From assembly GCA_023376005.1 (NCBI GenBank), contig CM042145.1:63646511-63710510 (forward strand): a stretch of DNA of 64,000 nucleotides, in the 5' to 3' direction. Within the stretch, counting starts at the first letter, position 1, and the number at the start of each line of letters is the position of its first letter. Below the pieces are notes generated by a model. That model did no database searches. It saw only the letters and a program-made list of their open reading frames with translations, and was not told where the DNA came from. A program made the translations under genes and the position numbers. Shown here in pieces: positions 44,984-55,292 of this stretch. The DNA is from Doryteuthis pealeii (Eukaryota; Mollusca; Cephalopoda; Myopsida; Loliginidae).

Positions 44984-45574
44984 TACGACGGTGTGTTAAA
45001 AAGGTAATGCCATTTTCTTTATTTCATGTGAAGTTTTTATTTCTATTTTTATTTTTATATAAAACTAAGGCCTATATTGGGACCCTAACGAAAGTCAGAG
45101 TAAGAATCCGCGAGTAAGACCCAACTTGCCAATCGTCAATGTCCTCCTTCTGCATGACAATGCTCGACCACACACAAGCATGAGGACAATGGAGACAATC
45201 ACCTCATTTAGGTGGACAACTTTTCTGCATCCTCCTTACTCACCAGATTTAGCGTCTTCAGACTATCATCTCCTTGGCCCCATGAAAGATGGTTTGAGAG
45301 GCGAATATTATTCCATTGACGAGGAAGTGAAATCTGTTGTGAAGAAGTGGCTCAAAAACTGTCTACAGAATTTTACGGGCTGGTATACATACTCTCATTT
45401 GAAGGTGGAGAAAAATGTGATCCACAAAGGACCAGATTCTTTTTATGTATGATACATGTTCCTGTGTTGGTAATTATATCTGTCCTAAAAAAAATGGAAT
45501 TATCTTTTTGATTCCCCCACGTATGAAGATTTCATATTGAAAACCAAAGCATTACTTTTTGACTCAACCTCGTA
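44984..45574 (+). mobile_element. mariner transposon remnant
   Basis: Terminal inverted repeats lie at both ends: tacgacggtgtgttaaaaag at 44984 and the complement of attactttttgactcaacct at the right. TA dinucleotides flank them. At about 590 bp it is less than half the usual 1.3 kb, and the 5' half of the transposase gene is missing. Confidence 0.8.
45075..45452 (+). pseudogene. mariner transposase, C-terminal part
   Basis: The frame from 45126 contains VLLLHDNARPHTS, the second catalytic Asp region, and HPPYSPDLASSDYHLLGPMK with the third Asp of the DD34D triad. It ends with a basic/aromatic tail (WLKNCLQNFTGWYTYSHLKV). Just upstream, the continuing protein (LTKVRVRIRE) is in another frame, so a one-base lesion lies near 45115. 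The DNA-binding domain and first catalytic Asp are absent. A mariner transposase cuts and pastes the element at TA sites; this copy is dead. Confidence 0.85.
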
Positions 45575-45649
45575 AATAGGTCGTTCATATTATCTGAGTT
45601 GAACAAACGATGTTTACTCAGAGCTAAATGCATACATATAAGATGAGTA

Positions 45650-45945
45650 TGGAGGCGCGTAGTCTAATGGTTAGAGTCGTATGAAATGGACTCGTCAACC
45701 CGAGTTCAATTCCTGGACGGAGCCGTTTGCATTTCACATGGCGCTAATACCATTGGAAAAGGTATGAAACCAATTCTCCCTCCAGCTATGGGTAAATAGC
45801 AAGGTAGACTGGACTCTTTAATCATGCCTAGGTAACAGGTCTAGGAGAAGGAAAACTCTGAATTCAAACCTGTTAAACTCCGCTTAAAAAATTGACCTTG
45901 TGTTGCATCCTGCTCGTGCAGAGGGGTTGGTAAATATATAATATA
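45650..45945 (+). mobile_element. SINE family S2, copy l, best full-length copy
   Basis: Starts ggcgcgtagtctaatggtta (A box) with B box cccgagttcaattcctg about 45 bases on. It then has tttgcatttcacatggcgc, taataccattggaaaaggta, gactggactctttaatc and aattgaccttgtgttgcatc, and ends gaggggttggtaaatata. It can serve as the reference for the family. Confidence 0.9.
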
Positions 45946-46214
45946 TATATGTAGAGACAATTTTTTCTTTTGGACTCTCCAAGCATGAGGGATCAATTCC
46001 GATCCGCCCGTTTTAAGTGCAACAGGGAGGGGAGGGCGCGAAACCAGATATCCGGCTTCCTTCGTTTCTCAACCAAAAGTCCGGCAAACGATTGAATTTT
46101 GACGAAGCCGTTCTTTGTAGACATCATTTCTCCTTATTAGTTTAGTGTCTGTTTTTCTCACACTACGTTTGAAGGAAGGGTTGTAGTCTATCCTGGTGGT
46201 GGCGGTTAACACTG
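45946..46214. other. Unassigned spacer
   Basis: GC-richer than its surroundings. May include internal sequence of the L3 element that follows. No open frame recognised. Confidence 0.35.
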
Positions 46215-46562
46215 AATTGCCACATTAGTGTAGCGAGATGGTGAATATCCTGAGTTTTCCGAGGACTACTATTAGAAAAGGAGGAAGAAGAAATAAGAGA
46301 TAGTAAAGGGTTTAAAAAAAAAGTGATGAACACAAAACGGTTTGTCGGGAATTTGAACGGGGCGTGACCCCCCCCCCGAATGGAGAATTGAAAGACAACC
46401 GAAGGTTTTGGGTGTTGACCGGAACCGGAAGTCACGTGGTGACGTGGAACGACGAAGAAAAATACCGGCCTCTTTTTGATTTCAGACAGCGTAGAGTACG
46501 GACGGGCCTCTGGTCCCTAGTGTGGGATCACAGTAATAAAACTATATACCGCCACGTTACAT
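46215..46562 (-). repeat. LTR-like dispersed repeat L3, copy 2
   Basis: On minus it starts TGTAACGTGGCGGTATATAG, has attactgtgatcccacac and a C-run at 46367-46377, and ends gctaca, followed by ctaatgtggcaattcagtg. TGT...ACA ends, a TATA-like box and two copies in opposite orientation suggest a solo LTR. Confidence 0.5.
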
Positions 46563-47749
46563 TAGGGTAGGTCGATTTTTCACATTTTTTAAAATATCAA
46601 AATTCTATGTATGCGAAAATTGTATGTTAATATACTGAATACTGATTTTAGAAACTACTAGTAACACTAAAAATCATTACAAACCAATGCGTTGTTGCAA
46701 TGCCCCTTTTTTTTAAGGAAACCATTTAAAAAAAAAATTCCATCACAGTTTGAATATATATAGATATAGATATAGATAGAGAGATAGAGATAGAGATATA
46801 GAGAGATAGAGAGAGAATTTGAAAATTTACTTTTTGGAGCATTGTTAAGTAAAGTATATTATTGTTTATTCTGTGTGCTGGGTTCCCGGTTTTGATTTCT
46901 GTTGGAGGGAAATCGTAGGTATACACCGCTGATGACACTTAATAAAGTTGAAACAGCTGTATTGTGTTCCATGTCGCACGCGTTATTTGCCAAGTTTACT
47001 TGTCATGATTATTTTCAATAATTATCGAATTTTATACGATATACGCAAAGAAATGGTCTGAAATTAAGTAAAAGTAGGAGTTATTCTATGCCTAAATGAT
47101 AGGGAATCGAATTGTAACTTTACATTTTTGTTTGTTTCATTGTGGTATATCCACAGGTCCAGTTTGTTTATATTATCCAACGCATTTTCTGCACAAGACG
47201 TTTCAACACTTTTTTACCTTTTGGCTCAGCTACACTTAACAATTGTAACATGGCCTTACAAGTGCACTGGCCACTGCGCTACGTATAGGATGCGTAATGC
47301 AAACGTATACAATGAGGGAACAACTAGAGAAAACTTATTCCACTCTTCTCTTACGAGGCAGCGGTGATGGCTACTGTAGTCAGGGAGATCTCGACGCAGT
47401 GAGCAGAGGAGGAGATGTTAGTGGACAGGAAAGGAAAAGACGTCAGTGGACACGCGTCATCGACATGGTCAATTGACTTAAGTCAACAAATTATATTTCT
47501 GTTTCTCGTCTTGGCTTGGGGTGAAACTACTTACTGATTGTTTAATCCTAACAGCTGGACCTTTGCGTTCTATTTCATTCACAAATCTTCACAGATCGAC
47601 GAAGTGTAGTACACAGGAATTTATTTATTTATAAAATTTATTTCCTCAAAAAGTGGATTTAAGGGAGAGAGAAAAATCTCATTCAGTTTCGTTGTCTATA
47701 TCTTACTTAGGGTTTCTTTGTATTCTTTGTTAAACCCTACTTAACTGAT
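46563..47749. other. Unassigned region
   Basis: AT-rich. Contains a GATA/GAGA-rich stretch at 46755-46815. Short open frames only. Confidence 0.35.
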
Positions 47750-48040
47750 CTGTCTTCGGCTCTCATTAACTTAATTCGTCCCAAGTCCAAAATTCTCACC
47801 CTGGTCCGTTCCGTACTAGTGCCCCACGTCGACTAACTGTTTGCCTCACTGAGCAGGCGTCTTTTATGTCTTTTCGTTCAGAAGCTTCGGGAAGATTCCT
47901 GAACATTTCGAAACACGTGTTAAATATCTCGGTCACTCCCACCACCTGGACACCCAGATCAAAGACTATCCCCTTTTCAGTCGCCATTAAGTCTGGTTTT
48001 TGGCGAAATTGATTATAAAAGAAAACATCAGTTATTATAT
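47750..48040 (-). pseudogene. R2-type LINE restriction-like endonuclease fragment
   Basis: On the minus strand the frame is open from about 48034 to 47796 and reads ...FYNQFRQKPDLMATEKGIVF followed by DLGVQVVG. The spacing K-P-D...V-x-Q-V-V matches the PD-(D/E)xK nuclease at the C-terminus of R2 and related LINEs (NeSL, R4), which nicks the target for target-primed reverse transcription. The later part (SVRQTVSRRGALVRNGPG) resembles the segment after the nuclease. A one-base shift follows, because the continuation ILDLG is in another frame. The second acidic residue appears shifted to Gly-Val, so it may be inactive. No RT is found upstream. A host exon with donor GG|GTGAGA at 47800/47799 is the alternative. 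Confidence 0.5.
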
Positions 48041-48308
48041 TTGTTTATTTCTAGCTTGTAATGGGAATTTAATTATCTCTCTTGGATTACTGAGGACACC
48101 TGTTTTAACACTCGGCTATCCTCGATATCAATTTTCCTTTAGGTTTAAGACACCTGCCTAATTATATTACACAATTACACATTACACATTATTTGTGTGT
48201 TTGATGCTTGGCTCTTAGATTTTCAATATTCAGATTAATACTTATGATTTTAGTCTTGTCTCTTCACATATCTATCTATCTATCTATCTATCTAAATCAG
48301 TCTGTCCA

Positions 48309-48346
<38 letters not shown>

Positions 48347-48401
48347 AATCTCTTCATATCAGAACAATAGATACAGAATAAGCTAGATTACAATTCGTAA
48401 G
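48041..48401. other. Spacer with TCTA repeats
   Basis: (TCTA)n tracts at about 48268-48294 and 48309-48345; otherwise nothing recognised. Confidence 0.5.
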
Positions 48402-48477
48402 TTCAGTTAACTTTGAATCACGTATCTTTAAGAATCTGTGTTACGCCTCAAAGATACGTGGTTCAAAGTTAACTGAC
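48402..48477. repeat. Foldback element F10, short
   Basis: Arms of about 27 bp: cagttaactttgaatcacgt and its near-complement, loop of about 20 bp. Confidence 0.85.
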
Positions 48478-49125
48478 CTGAATAAATGTAAAAGCTTTTG
48501 AATAAAATTACTGATGTATTATATCTTTTATTCATTAATATATCAACACTGAAAATTTCATTAAATTCGATTAATTCGCTGATTTTTGGTATTTTTTTCT
48601 TTCAGTGAGGTGATATACGATGATGGAATTTAGGTCCGTTAAGTTCGATTTAACCCTATTTGAAGTTTATAACTTTTTTCTTCTTTTCTAGATAATTGAA
48701 ATTTGACTCAGCAATTGTTGAGAAAATAGGCAATATCTCCCATCGTGTAGTTATCCGCTCTGTATCAAAGGTTTTATCCCCTAAGTAGGACACAGTGGTG
48801 ACAAAGGACGCCTCTTCCTACAACATGGTTAAAAAGTAGCCAACTGATTAAATGATGGGCGATAACGACCATTTTCTCAACAATTGCTCATTCTCAAATT
48901 TCCATTTTCTGAAAGACAACCCCCTCCCCGCAAAAAAAACAAACCCCAAGACAATAATGAACTTCACATTTTCGACATAATCTTTTAAAGAGTTGAATGT
49001 GAATTTAGTTGCAATTGTGTAACTCATGTCCTTGTACATTGGGTCATTAACTTATTACAAACCTTCTGTATATTTCTTATTACAGAATCCACATCTTCTT
49101 TTATGTCTCTCTGTTCAGCTGGTTA
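48478..49125. other. Unassigned AT-rich spacer
   Basis: No gene or family repeat recognised. Confidence 0.4.
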
Positions 49126-49187
49126 TCTATACATATATAAAGTACAGTTGGGTAAATTCGTTTTTTTAAGTCTGTTTTTGGGGTCAC

Positions 49188-49188
49188 C

Positions 49189-49231
<43 letters not shown>
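49188..49231. repeat. (TA)n microsatellite
   Basis: A perfect TA tract. Confidence 0.95.
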
Positions 49232-49232
<1 letters not shown>

Positions 49233-49400
49233 TCCCCATCCCCATGGATTTGAGCACTTTAGATGGGATTTCGCTGAGGACCGCCAACTAAAGCGTAAAC
49301 GCAACGCTCTCCTATAAAATGGATGGAGCACTCTATGGTGGCCTTTACATACATACTGATGTGTGTATTAAAACAGATAAAACCACCTTCGCATTCCGTG

Positions 49401-49545
49401 GGTGACAATAGCCTAGCGGTTAAACTCTCCGACTGATTCTGAATCGATCGGATTTCTATCCCGGCTGTGGGTAGCTCACAAAAGGTCTAGCCATACTGAA
49501 GAGTGTTGATAAGTCGAAACGCGTGTCTGTGGATGACTATATATA
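49401..49545 (+). mobile_element. tRNA-headed SINE with a 3' hammerhead-like motif
   Basis: Head: A-box-like tagcctagcggttaaactc (49409) and B-box-like ggatttctatcc (49450), about 41 bases apart. About 30 bases later comes a hammerhead-like motif (49491-49533), and the unit ends in a TA tract at 49539. The same order is seen at 55163-55292, so this is a repeated architecture. SINE-like elements with hammerheads are known from schistosomes (Sm-alpha), but I do not know one described for this lineage. Confidence 0.6.
49491..49533 (+). ncRNA. Hammerhead-ribozyme-like motif at a SINE 3' end
   Basis: Stem I CCATA (49491-49495) pairs with TGTGG (49528-49532), 5 bp. The core is CTGAAGA (49496-49502) and GAAA (49516-49519). 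Stem III is ACGC/GTGT with no loop, and the cleavage triplet is GUC ending at C49527. Stem II is poor: only G49503-C49515 pairs well. The catalytic bases are intact, but the weak stem II may reduce activity. Confidence 0.5.
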
Positions 49546-50049
49546 TATATATATATATATCTTAGAAAGGAAGGAAAAACTCAACACTGTAATTCCATAA
49601 TAAATTTATTATGACCAAAATTGGGGCCTATATAAATCTAAGTTGATTTAATATAGCTCCCCAAAATCCAGTCTCATCTTCGAAAACTTCGAAAATAAAA
49701 CTTCGAAAATAAAACAATCAACGACAAAGTAAATATACATACATATTAAATATCACCAGCGCTTGGTTTTTGAGCAGAATAATAAAGATTTGATTTATTT
49801 TAGTGAAGAAAATTCAAAAATAAAATTTAACTGATAACAGCATGGAATTTTTTGCCTTTAATATTTTAAATAGTAGACATCAACATTTCTTTTCAGAGTA
49901 GCTGGATTAATGCAAGGTCTATTTTTTTACATAGGGATTTAAATGGGGCATCCCACGGGGATTCAACTCATGATTCAATAATAATGGATATACGGGACTA
50001 ACTTAAAAAATCCCCCTCTACCCAGGCGATGCCGGGTAGCCACTGCTAG

Positions 50050-50467
50050 TACACATATAAAGGGCAGTTGTGTGTATCTGTATGTCCGGAGGAAACTTCG
50101 AAAATAAACAATTAACGACAAAGTAAATATACATACACATTAAATATCACCAGGGCTTGGTTTTTAAGCAAAAATAATGAATATTTGGGAAGATATTTAA
50201 AAATTAAAATTTGAAAAGTAAAACAGAAGGGATAGTTATTTGCTTGTTATTTTGTTTATTTTTTTTTTTTGTATTTTCTTTTTTTTTTTTGCTTTGAAAA
50301 TATAATATTGATTGATTGAATTTTGTTACTATATTGTTATATATTTCCGTGGGGATTTTTATGGGGAAACCAGCGAGGAGTTCACTCGCCATAAGTAATA
50401 ATAGATCTGCGAGACTAACCTAAAAAATCCACCCTATACCCAGGCGACGCAGGGTAGCCACTTCTAG
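50050..50467 (+). mobile_element. Non-autonomous Helitron family H3, second copy in tandem
   Basis: Begins acatataaagggcagttgtg directly after the first copy. Shares aaacttcgaaaataaa, acgacaaagtaaatatacat and ttaaatatcaccag, and ends with a hairpin around cccaggcgacgcaggg, ccactt, then CTAG before T (50464-50468). Confidence 0.7.
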
Positions 50468-50621
50468 TTATGTTATATTTACTTTCTTTCATTTCTATTT
50501 ACTAAAAACTTTTTTAGACAAATGTTTCAAAAACACAGAAAATCTATTTCTATTATGCTACTAACAGCTATTGAAAATAACAAAGTAAAAAACAAACAAA
50601 CAGTTATAATTATTTTCAGAG

Positions 50622-51222
50622 ACAATTCCTCGCCCTTTCGGTTGGGGCGTTATAATGCACCGACTGCACCTATGCAGAGGGGTAAGACTCCCCCAATGGG
50701 GCCACCTGCTGGCCGTAGGTGGTAACCCGTGATGCTTAAGGATGGAACCCAGGTGGCTGAGCAGTCCATGACTAGCAACACTCCACTGTGACCGTTTCTT
50801 GGGCTAGACGGGCGAAGCCCCTTCCGGTCAATCTGCTAGCACCTATATGATCGCCCTAGCACCTATATGATCACCCCAACCCTATTGCCCTTAGGGCAAG
50901 CCCCAACCCCTTTTTATCATATGGGTGCTAGAAGGCGGTGGCTAAGGGTCTACATGTCCTGGGAATGACGTTAAAATTTCTCTGATGGCGAGGTTCCAGT
51001 TTTGGAGGTTTGGACAATGTGGAGTACCCCTTCATCACCATTGCTCCCTGGTCCACTCTGACCCGGAGTGGTAGTACGTGTTAGGGTCCCACCTATCTAA
51101 ATAGAAAAACATGAGTTTATAAACAAAATTTGATTATCCATTAAGAATAAATTTATTTCAAAACTTCGTCGGCATTAAATGACCCACCGAGGTTAATATG
51201 CCGTAAAACCCAAATCAAACCA
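50622..51222 (+). repeat. T1 interspersed repeat, near full length
   Basis: The longest copy: cctttcggttggggcgttat to the CGGCAT...ATGCCG stem-loop with a caaatcaaaccaaac tail. Contains a duplicated 'agcacctatatgat' near 50840-50865. Confidence 0.8.
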
Positions 51223-51395
51223 AACTAAACGAGACAATTCCGGAACTATGGTGTGACTAAATAGAAAATATTCTGAGGTTTTTGTTTCTCGAATGAAATG
51301 AGGGTGCAGTTTTGATGCATGCACTCACGAAGAAATTGAGACCACTAAACAGTCCTTGTATTAGCTATTGTTACACTCAGTAAATATTTACTGAA

Positions 51396-51690
51396 CTAGC
51401 AAGAATGTGCACCCTCGGTACGTAAGTATTTAAGTTTTAATGTAATTAAATATATTAGATTAGAAAGATTAACGAAATTAAATAAGAACGCATATAAAAA
51501 GATTACACTTATTTCAATTATATTTTAATTGGTTTCTATATAAAATCATTCATAGGATTGACTCTAATGTTGGAGAATAAAACAATAATATTAGAGATCA
51601 ATAACACCAAGTAATTATTTATTAAACTCGGTTTTGTTAAAATCAGTATGCAAATTAACCACATCATATATTATGTAAACCTTTATTTTT
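51396..51690 (-). mobile_element. Helitron family H1, 5'-truncated copy D
   Basis: On minus it ends ...ggtgcacattcttgCTAG before T. The hairpin is decayed. The interior matches copies A-C back to the gtttacata-aattt(g)cat block, then homology stops. Confidence 0.65.
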
Positions 51691-51699
51691 TTAGTGATA

Positions 51700-51965
51700 T
51701 CTATATGTTGACAAAAAGAAATAAAGGAAAAAAGTATAGAGTGGATGAAACAGGATATTTTAATCAATTTTATTTACACGTGTTTCGGTCAGGAGTTTAT
51801 CCATTTGTACATTATTCAAACAATTATTATTTTTAAATAACCAAAAGAAATGAAATAATAATAATAGAAAAATGTAGAAATGTTCAACACACAAAGAAAA
51901 TTCAATAGTCATCAGAGTAAATCCTTATTTAAAAAAAAAATGAGATTCGTTGGAAAGCGGAGAAT
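51700..51965 (-). repeat. Element F11, minus copy, with split hammerhead-like core
   Basis: On minus: ttctccgctttcc, ttactctgatgac, about 110 bases, then ctcctgaccgaaacacgtgt. The plus copy at 52490-52745 has the same order. CTGATGA and GAAACACGTGT are hammerhead boxes; the roughly 110 bases between would be an expanded stem II. Confidence 0.45.
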
Positions 51966-52489
51966 TTTTAAATGTTTGAAAAAAGAATTTTTATTAAAAA
52001 TCACGTGAAGAGAGTGATCAAACGCGGTCGAGAAAGACGGTTAATGACGTCATGTCGCGTGCGACGGATTTTGACGCGGAGAGATGATGGTTGGAATGAA
52101 GTTTTGTGGAATTCTAAATTTTCAAAGCCAGAAGGATTTTATTTATTTATTTTTTTATAATAGAAATTATACGTATGTGTGATTTGTTGGTAGTTAATTT
52201 ATTAATCATTTAATAAAGTCATTATAGTGATTTTCTAAATAAAATTGTTGTTTTAGTCAAATCAAAATGAGTAATTAGATATGTTAGGGAACATGTTGAA
52301 AGGAAAAATAAATAAAGGAAAGAAAATGCTGAATGGATAAAATAGATTTTATTTTACTAACGCGTGTTTCGGCCAGGAGTTTATTTATGTACACATGTAT
52401 TCTATTTATTATTGTTTTTCATGATCCGTCGCAAAACGAAGATGACGTCAACATCACTATTCTCTATCGCTGTGGAACGTTTTCTTCAA

Positions 52490-52745
52490 CAATTAAAAAA
52501 AAAAAATTTTTTCGAACATTTTAAAAATTCTCCGTATTTTGACCACTTTGATTTCAAACAGCAAAGAATTTACTCTGACGAAGGCCGTTATTCCTTGTAT
52601 ACTAAAAGATTTTGTAGTTTTCTATTATTACCATTTTATTTTATATTCAAAATAATAATTAATAGAATACATGGGTACATGAACAAACTCCTGGCCGAAA
52701 CACGTGAATATTCTATTTTTTTCAAAAAATAAAAAATTCACTCTG
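52490..52745 (+). repeat. Element F11, plus copy
   Basis: Contains aaaaattctccg, then tttactctgacgaaggccgt (core CTGACGA, start of stem II GGCC), about 110 bases, then ctggccgaaacacgtg (GGCC, GAAA). The flanking sequence 51960-52090 versus 52385-52500 is in inverted orientation (gcgacgga, gacgtca shared), so the whole block is a large imperfect palindrome. Confidence 0.45.
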
Positions 52746-52869
52746 ATGAAGGTCGTAAAAAATCTCTCTGTGTACGGAATATTTTTACATTTTTCCTATT
52801 ATTATTATTATCATCATTTCAACTCCATCTGATTATTTTAATTAGATAAACTCCAATCTATTGTTATGA

Positions 52870-53097
52870 AATGAAATTTTCTTCTAAATCAAATATACCA
52901 AGATTTTATCATTTCTAGTAGAAGGTTATGTGATTAAAACGGATATTATTAGATATTATTTATTACCAAACTATACAACATTGAATCTCTGTAATCAAAA
53001 GTGATATCCAATAATATACGTTATCATTGTAACACGGTCAACTAGCAATAATATAATTTTGGTATATTTGGTTTAGAAGAAATTTGACCTTTTAAAA
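52870..53097. repeat. Foldback element F12
   Basis: Arms tgaaattttcttctaaatca aatatacca and complement ending tttagaagaaatttgacc. A related single arm lies at about 55660-55735 (ctactaaatcaaatatacga). Confidence 0.65.
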
Positions 53098-53149
53098 TTT
53101 ATAAATAGGTTAGAATGTTCTAATCTGTAGGCAGATTAGCCTTGTTGGT

Positions 53150-53461
53150 TGGTTGGTTAGATTTTACGGCATGTCAACACTTGTTGGGTTATTTTATACC
53201 GAAGGCGTTTTTGTTTTATTCATTCTTGTTGGGTATATCATTTTTTCCGTTCATTTTTTAAACACATATTTGTCAAACTCCTTTTTTAACTTTTTAAAGA
53301 TGGGATCCTAACGGATACTACAACTCCAAATCAGAGTGGACCTAGGAGTAATGGCAATGAAAGGATACTCCACACTCACAGAGTTCCAGAATTAGAACTT
53401 CACCGCTAGATGCAGTTAAGCGTCATACCCAGGACACTAAACCCTCAGTCATCGCCTTCTA

Positions 53462-53505
<44 letters not shown>

Positions 53506-53510
53506 TATAT

Positions 53511-53559
<49 letters not shown>

Positions 53560-53835
53560 TATATATTATAAAAAGGGTTGAATATTTGCCATAATAGCAA
53601 TACAGTCGGGACAATTATATAGGTGATAGGGCTTGATTTATCAGAGAGGGACTCTATTACCGCCTGTCTAGCTCAGGTAAGAGTCGAAGAGTGTTGCAAG
53701 TCATGGACTGCTCGGATACTAGAATTCCGTCTTTAAGCATCATGGGTCGCCACGCATGACCAACAAGTGGTCACATTGGGGGTGGGGGTTAACCGCTCTG
53801 CAGAGTTGTAGTCGGCGTATTCTACAGATCCAGAA
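53150..53835 (-). repeat. T1 interspersed repeat, minus copy split by a TA tract
   Basis: The 3' end is ggttggttggttagatttta plus the stem-loop around 53165-53205, running to about 53462. It resumes after the TA tract at 53573 to 53835. Highly diverged in the first part. Confidence 0.65.
53463..53572. repeat. (TA)n microsatellite with inverted-repeat potential
   Basis: About 110 bases of TA with short aat/att interruptions, inserted in a T1 copy. Confidence 0.95.
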
Positions 53836-54049
53836 CTGGCAATTATATTGAAAAATAAATATTTTTCCTAATTAGGCTACGGATTAATTGATGTACATTT
53901 TTTTTATTTTATTTTATTTTTTTTTTTAGATATCATGGATTTCATGTTCGTTAATTAGATGAGAAGTTACACATTTTTTATAAATGCTGATACGACTGCA
54001 GTCATACACACACATGCATACATACGTGCACACCCCACACACTCATCAC

Positions 54050-54054
<5 letters not shown>

Positions 54055-54083
<29 letters not shown>
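54055..54083. repeat. (TA)n microsatellite
   Basis: Directly left of F2 copy 54084. Confidence 0.9.
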
Positions 54084-54086
<3 letters not shown>

Positions 54087-54200
54087 ATAATCTAATGAGT
54101 CAGACGAACCTACTATTAGGTTCGCATAAAGCTTTTCAGGGCTAAAATCTCACTGAGTCAGATTTTAGCCCTGAAGAGCTTTATTATCTTTATTATTGGC
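54084..54200. repeat. F2-type foldback, third copy
   Basis: Left arm aagataatctaatgagtcag and centre cactgagtcagattttagcc; the right arm is truncated after ctgaagagcttta. The left arm read on minus has ctgaaaagc and cgaacctaatagtaggttcg, a mutated hammerhead-like core. Confidence 0.7.
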
Positions 54201-54490
54201 TCTACTTAGGTATCGAGCAATTTTTACATATTAGCTTTCTCCTAGCGGTTATATGAATATATATATATATATATATATATCTTATATACATATATATACA
54301 TATAAATTGTTTTTTTTTGGACAAATACTGTACCAATAGATTATTTTTTGTTGGTACGAATATCTTGGTCCTTTCTTTTTTCAAAATTTTTTTTCTTCCT
54401 GGTTGATGTTTGGTAGTATATTTTTACAATCAAACTTTCTGCTGGGTTTTTTCTCTCCGCAAGGATCTACCAACACGCTTGGTATATTAA
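54195..54490 (+). repeat. F2-associated tail repeat
   Basis: Collinear with 3599-3885: ggctctacttaggtatcgag, tagcggttatatgaatata, gttggtacgaatatcttggt, gatgtttggtagtatatttt, ccaacacgcttggtatatta. Confidence 0.75.
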
Positions 54491-54492
54491 AT

Positions 54493-54495
<3 letters not shown>

Positions 54496-54544
<49 letters not shown>

Positions 54545-54554
54545 TATATATATT
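54496..54554. repeat. (TA)n microsatellite
   Basis: TA tract with one interruption. Confidence 0.95.
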
Positions 54555-54558
54555 GTTA

Positions 54559-54603
54559 CGTTCACCTATCGTTTCGACGTTATACAACGTTTTTCCATCA
54601 GAG
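54559..54603 (-). ncRNA. Hammerhead-like motif with long stem II
   Basis: On minus: CTGATGG (last base A9 changed to G), stem II ACGUU-guau-AACGU (5 bp), GAAA, a possible stem III ACG...CGU around a 9-base loop, then A. One core base deviates, and stem I is not clear. A TA tract follows directly. Confidence 0.35.
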
Positions 54604-54933
54604 ATACCAAAGAAAAATGAGAGGGTACATGCAAGGCTTGGCAATGAATAACAAGACAACATATATATATTTATAACATAACATTTAATTCAAATTTGTA
54701 AGCTGGGGGGATCATGATACGGACGCCGACAGGCTAGGATTTATAATGTCATTTGGCGGAATTTCTTCAGATCAATTAACAAATTTTCACAACCAAAGAA
54801 GTTTGTACTTATCTTTTACGGGTTGATTCATCTTCTGTATTTTTTTTTCTTCATGGGGTTAAATTCTCTTGGCGTCAGCCAGTCTCTAAGAATGTTCTAG
54901 AAGTTTCCAATTGTTGATCATTTGATTATACGT

Positions 54934-54936
<3 letters not shown>

Positions 54937-55001
<65 letters not shown>
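54937..55001. repeat. (TA)n microsatellite
   Basis: A perfect TA tract of about 32 units. Confidence 0.95.
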
Positions 55002-55002
<1 letters not shown>

Positions 55003-55162
55003 GTACATCACTGTAGAGGAGACATTAATTGACTTTCACCGTCAAGCGTAAGGCATTTACTTGCCTGATGTTTACAGATTTGAGTTCTCTGGTGATTGTA
55101 AAAACATATATCTACATAAGTATATATCTATTAATTGTTTGCCCCCGACTGTCAGTAACAGT

Positions 55163-55292
55163 GGGCCGTGAGGGTAAGGAGTTTGACAGACGAAAATTCT
55201 GTCGGGTTTCGCTCCTGGCTAGAAGTAGTTGTTAAAATGTCGAGCCGTATTGATGAGACGTAAACGTCGAAACACGTGTCTGTGAATGACTA
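55163..55292 (+). mobile_element. tRNA-headed SINE with a 3' hammerhead-like motif, second copy
   Basis: Head: A-box-like gccgtgagggtaaggag (55165) and B-box-like gggtttcgctcc (55204), about 40 bases apart with a hairpin gacag/ctgtc between. Then about 30 bases, then the hammerhead-like motif (55246-55284) and (TA)n. Head and tail order equal that at 49401-49545, while sequences differ in many positions. Confidence 0.6.
55246..55284 (+). ncRNA. Hammerhead-ribozyme-like motif at a SINE 3' end, second copy
   Basis: Stem I CGTA/TGTG (4 pairs with G-U), core TTGATGA (55250-55256; only C3 is changed to U), perfect stem II GACG-taaa-CGTC, GAAA (55269-55272), palindromic stem III ACAC/GTGT and GUC ending at C55280. 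Structurally the best match here, but the C3 change should abolish cleavage. Confidence 0.5.

Larger units (their letters stand above)
49126..50049 (+). mobile_element. Non-autonomous Helitron family H3, with nested insertions
   Basis: The 3' end is clear: hairpin ctaccc(a)ggc-gat-gccgggtag at 50018-50039, spacer ccactg, CTAG before T (50046-50050). A 5' end is proposed at tctatacatatataaagtac after A (49126), which matches acatataaagggcagttgtg at the start of the next copy. A TA tract and the SINE-hammerhead unit lie between and would be nested insertions. The 3' boundary is strong; the 5' boundary is moderate. Confidence 0.6.

Noticed and set aside
47905..47935. cctgaacatttcgaaacacgtg as a hammerhead core
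   Set aside because: G8 is wrong, no stem II exists, and the opposite strand is explained by the LINE nuclease frame.
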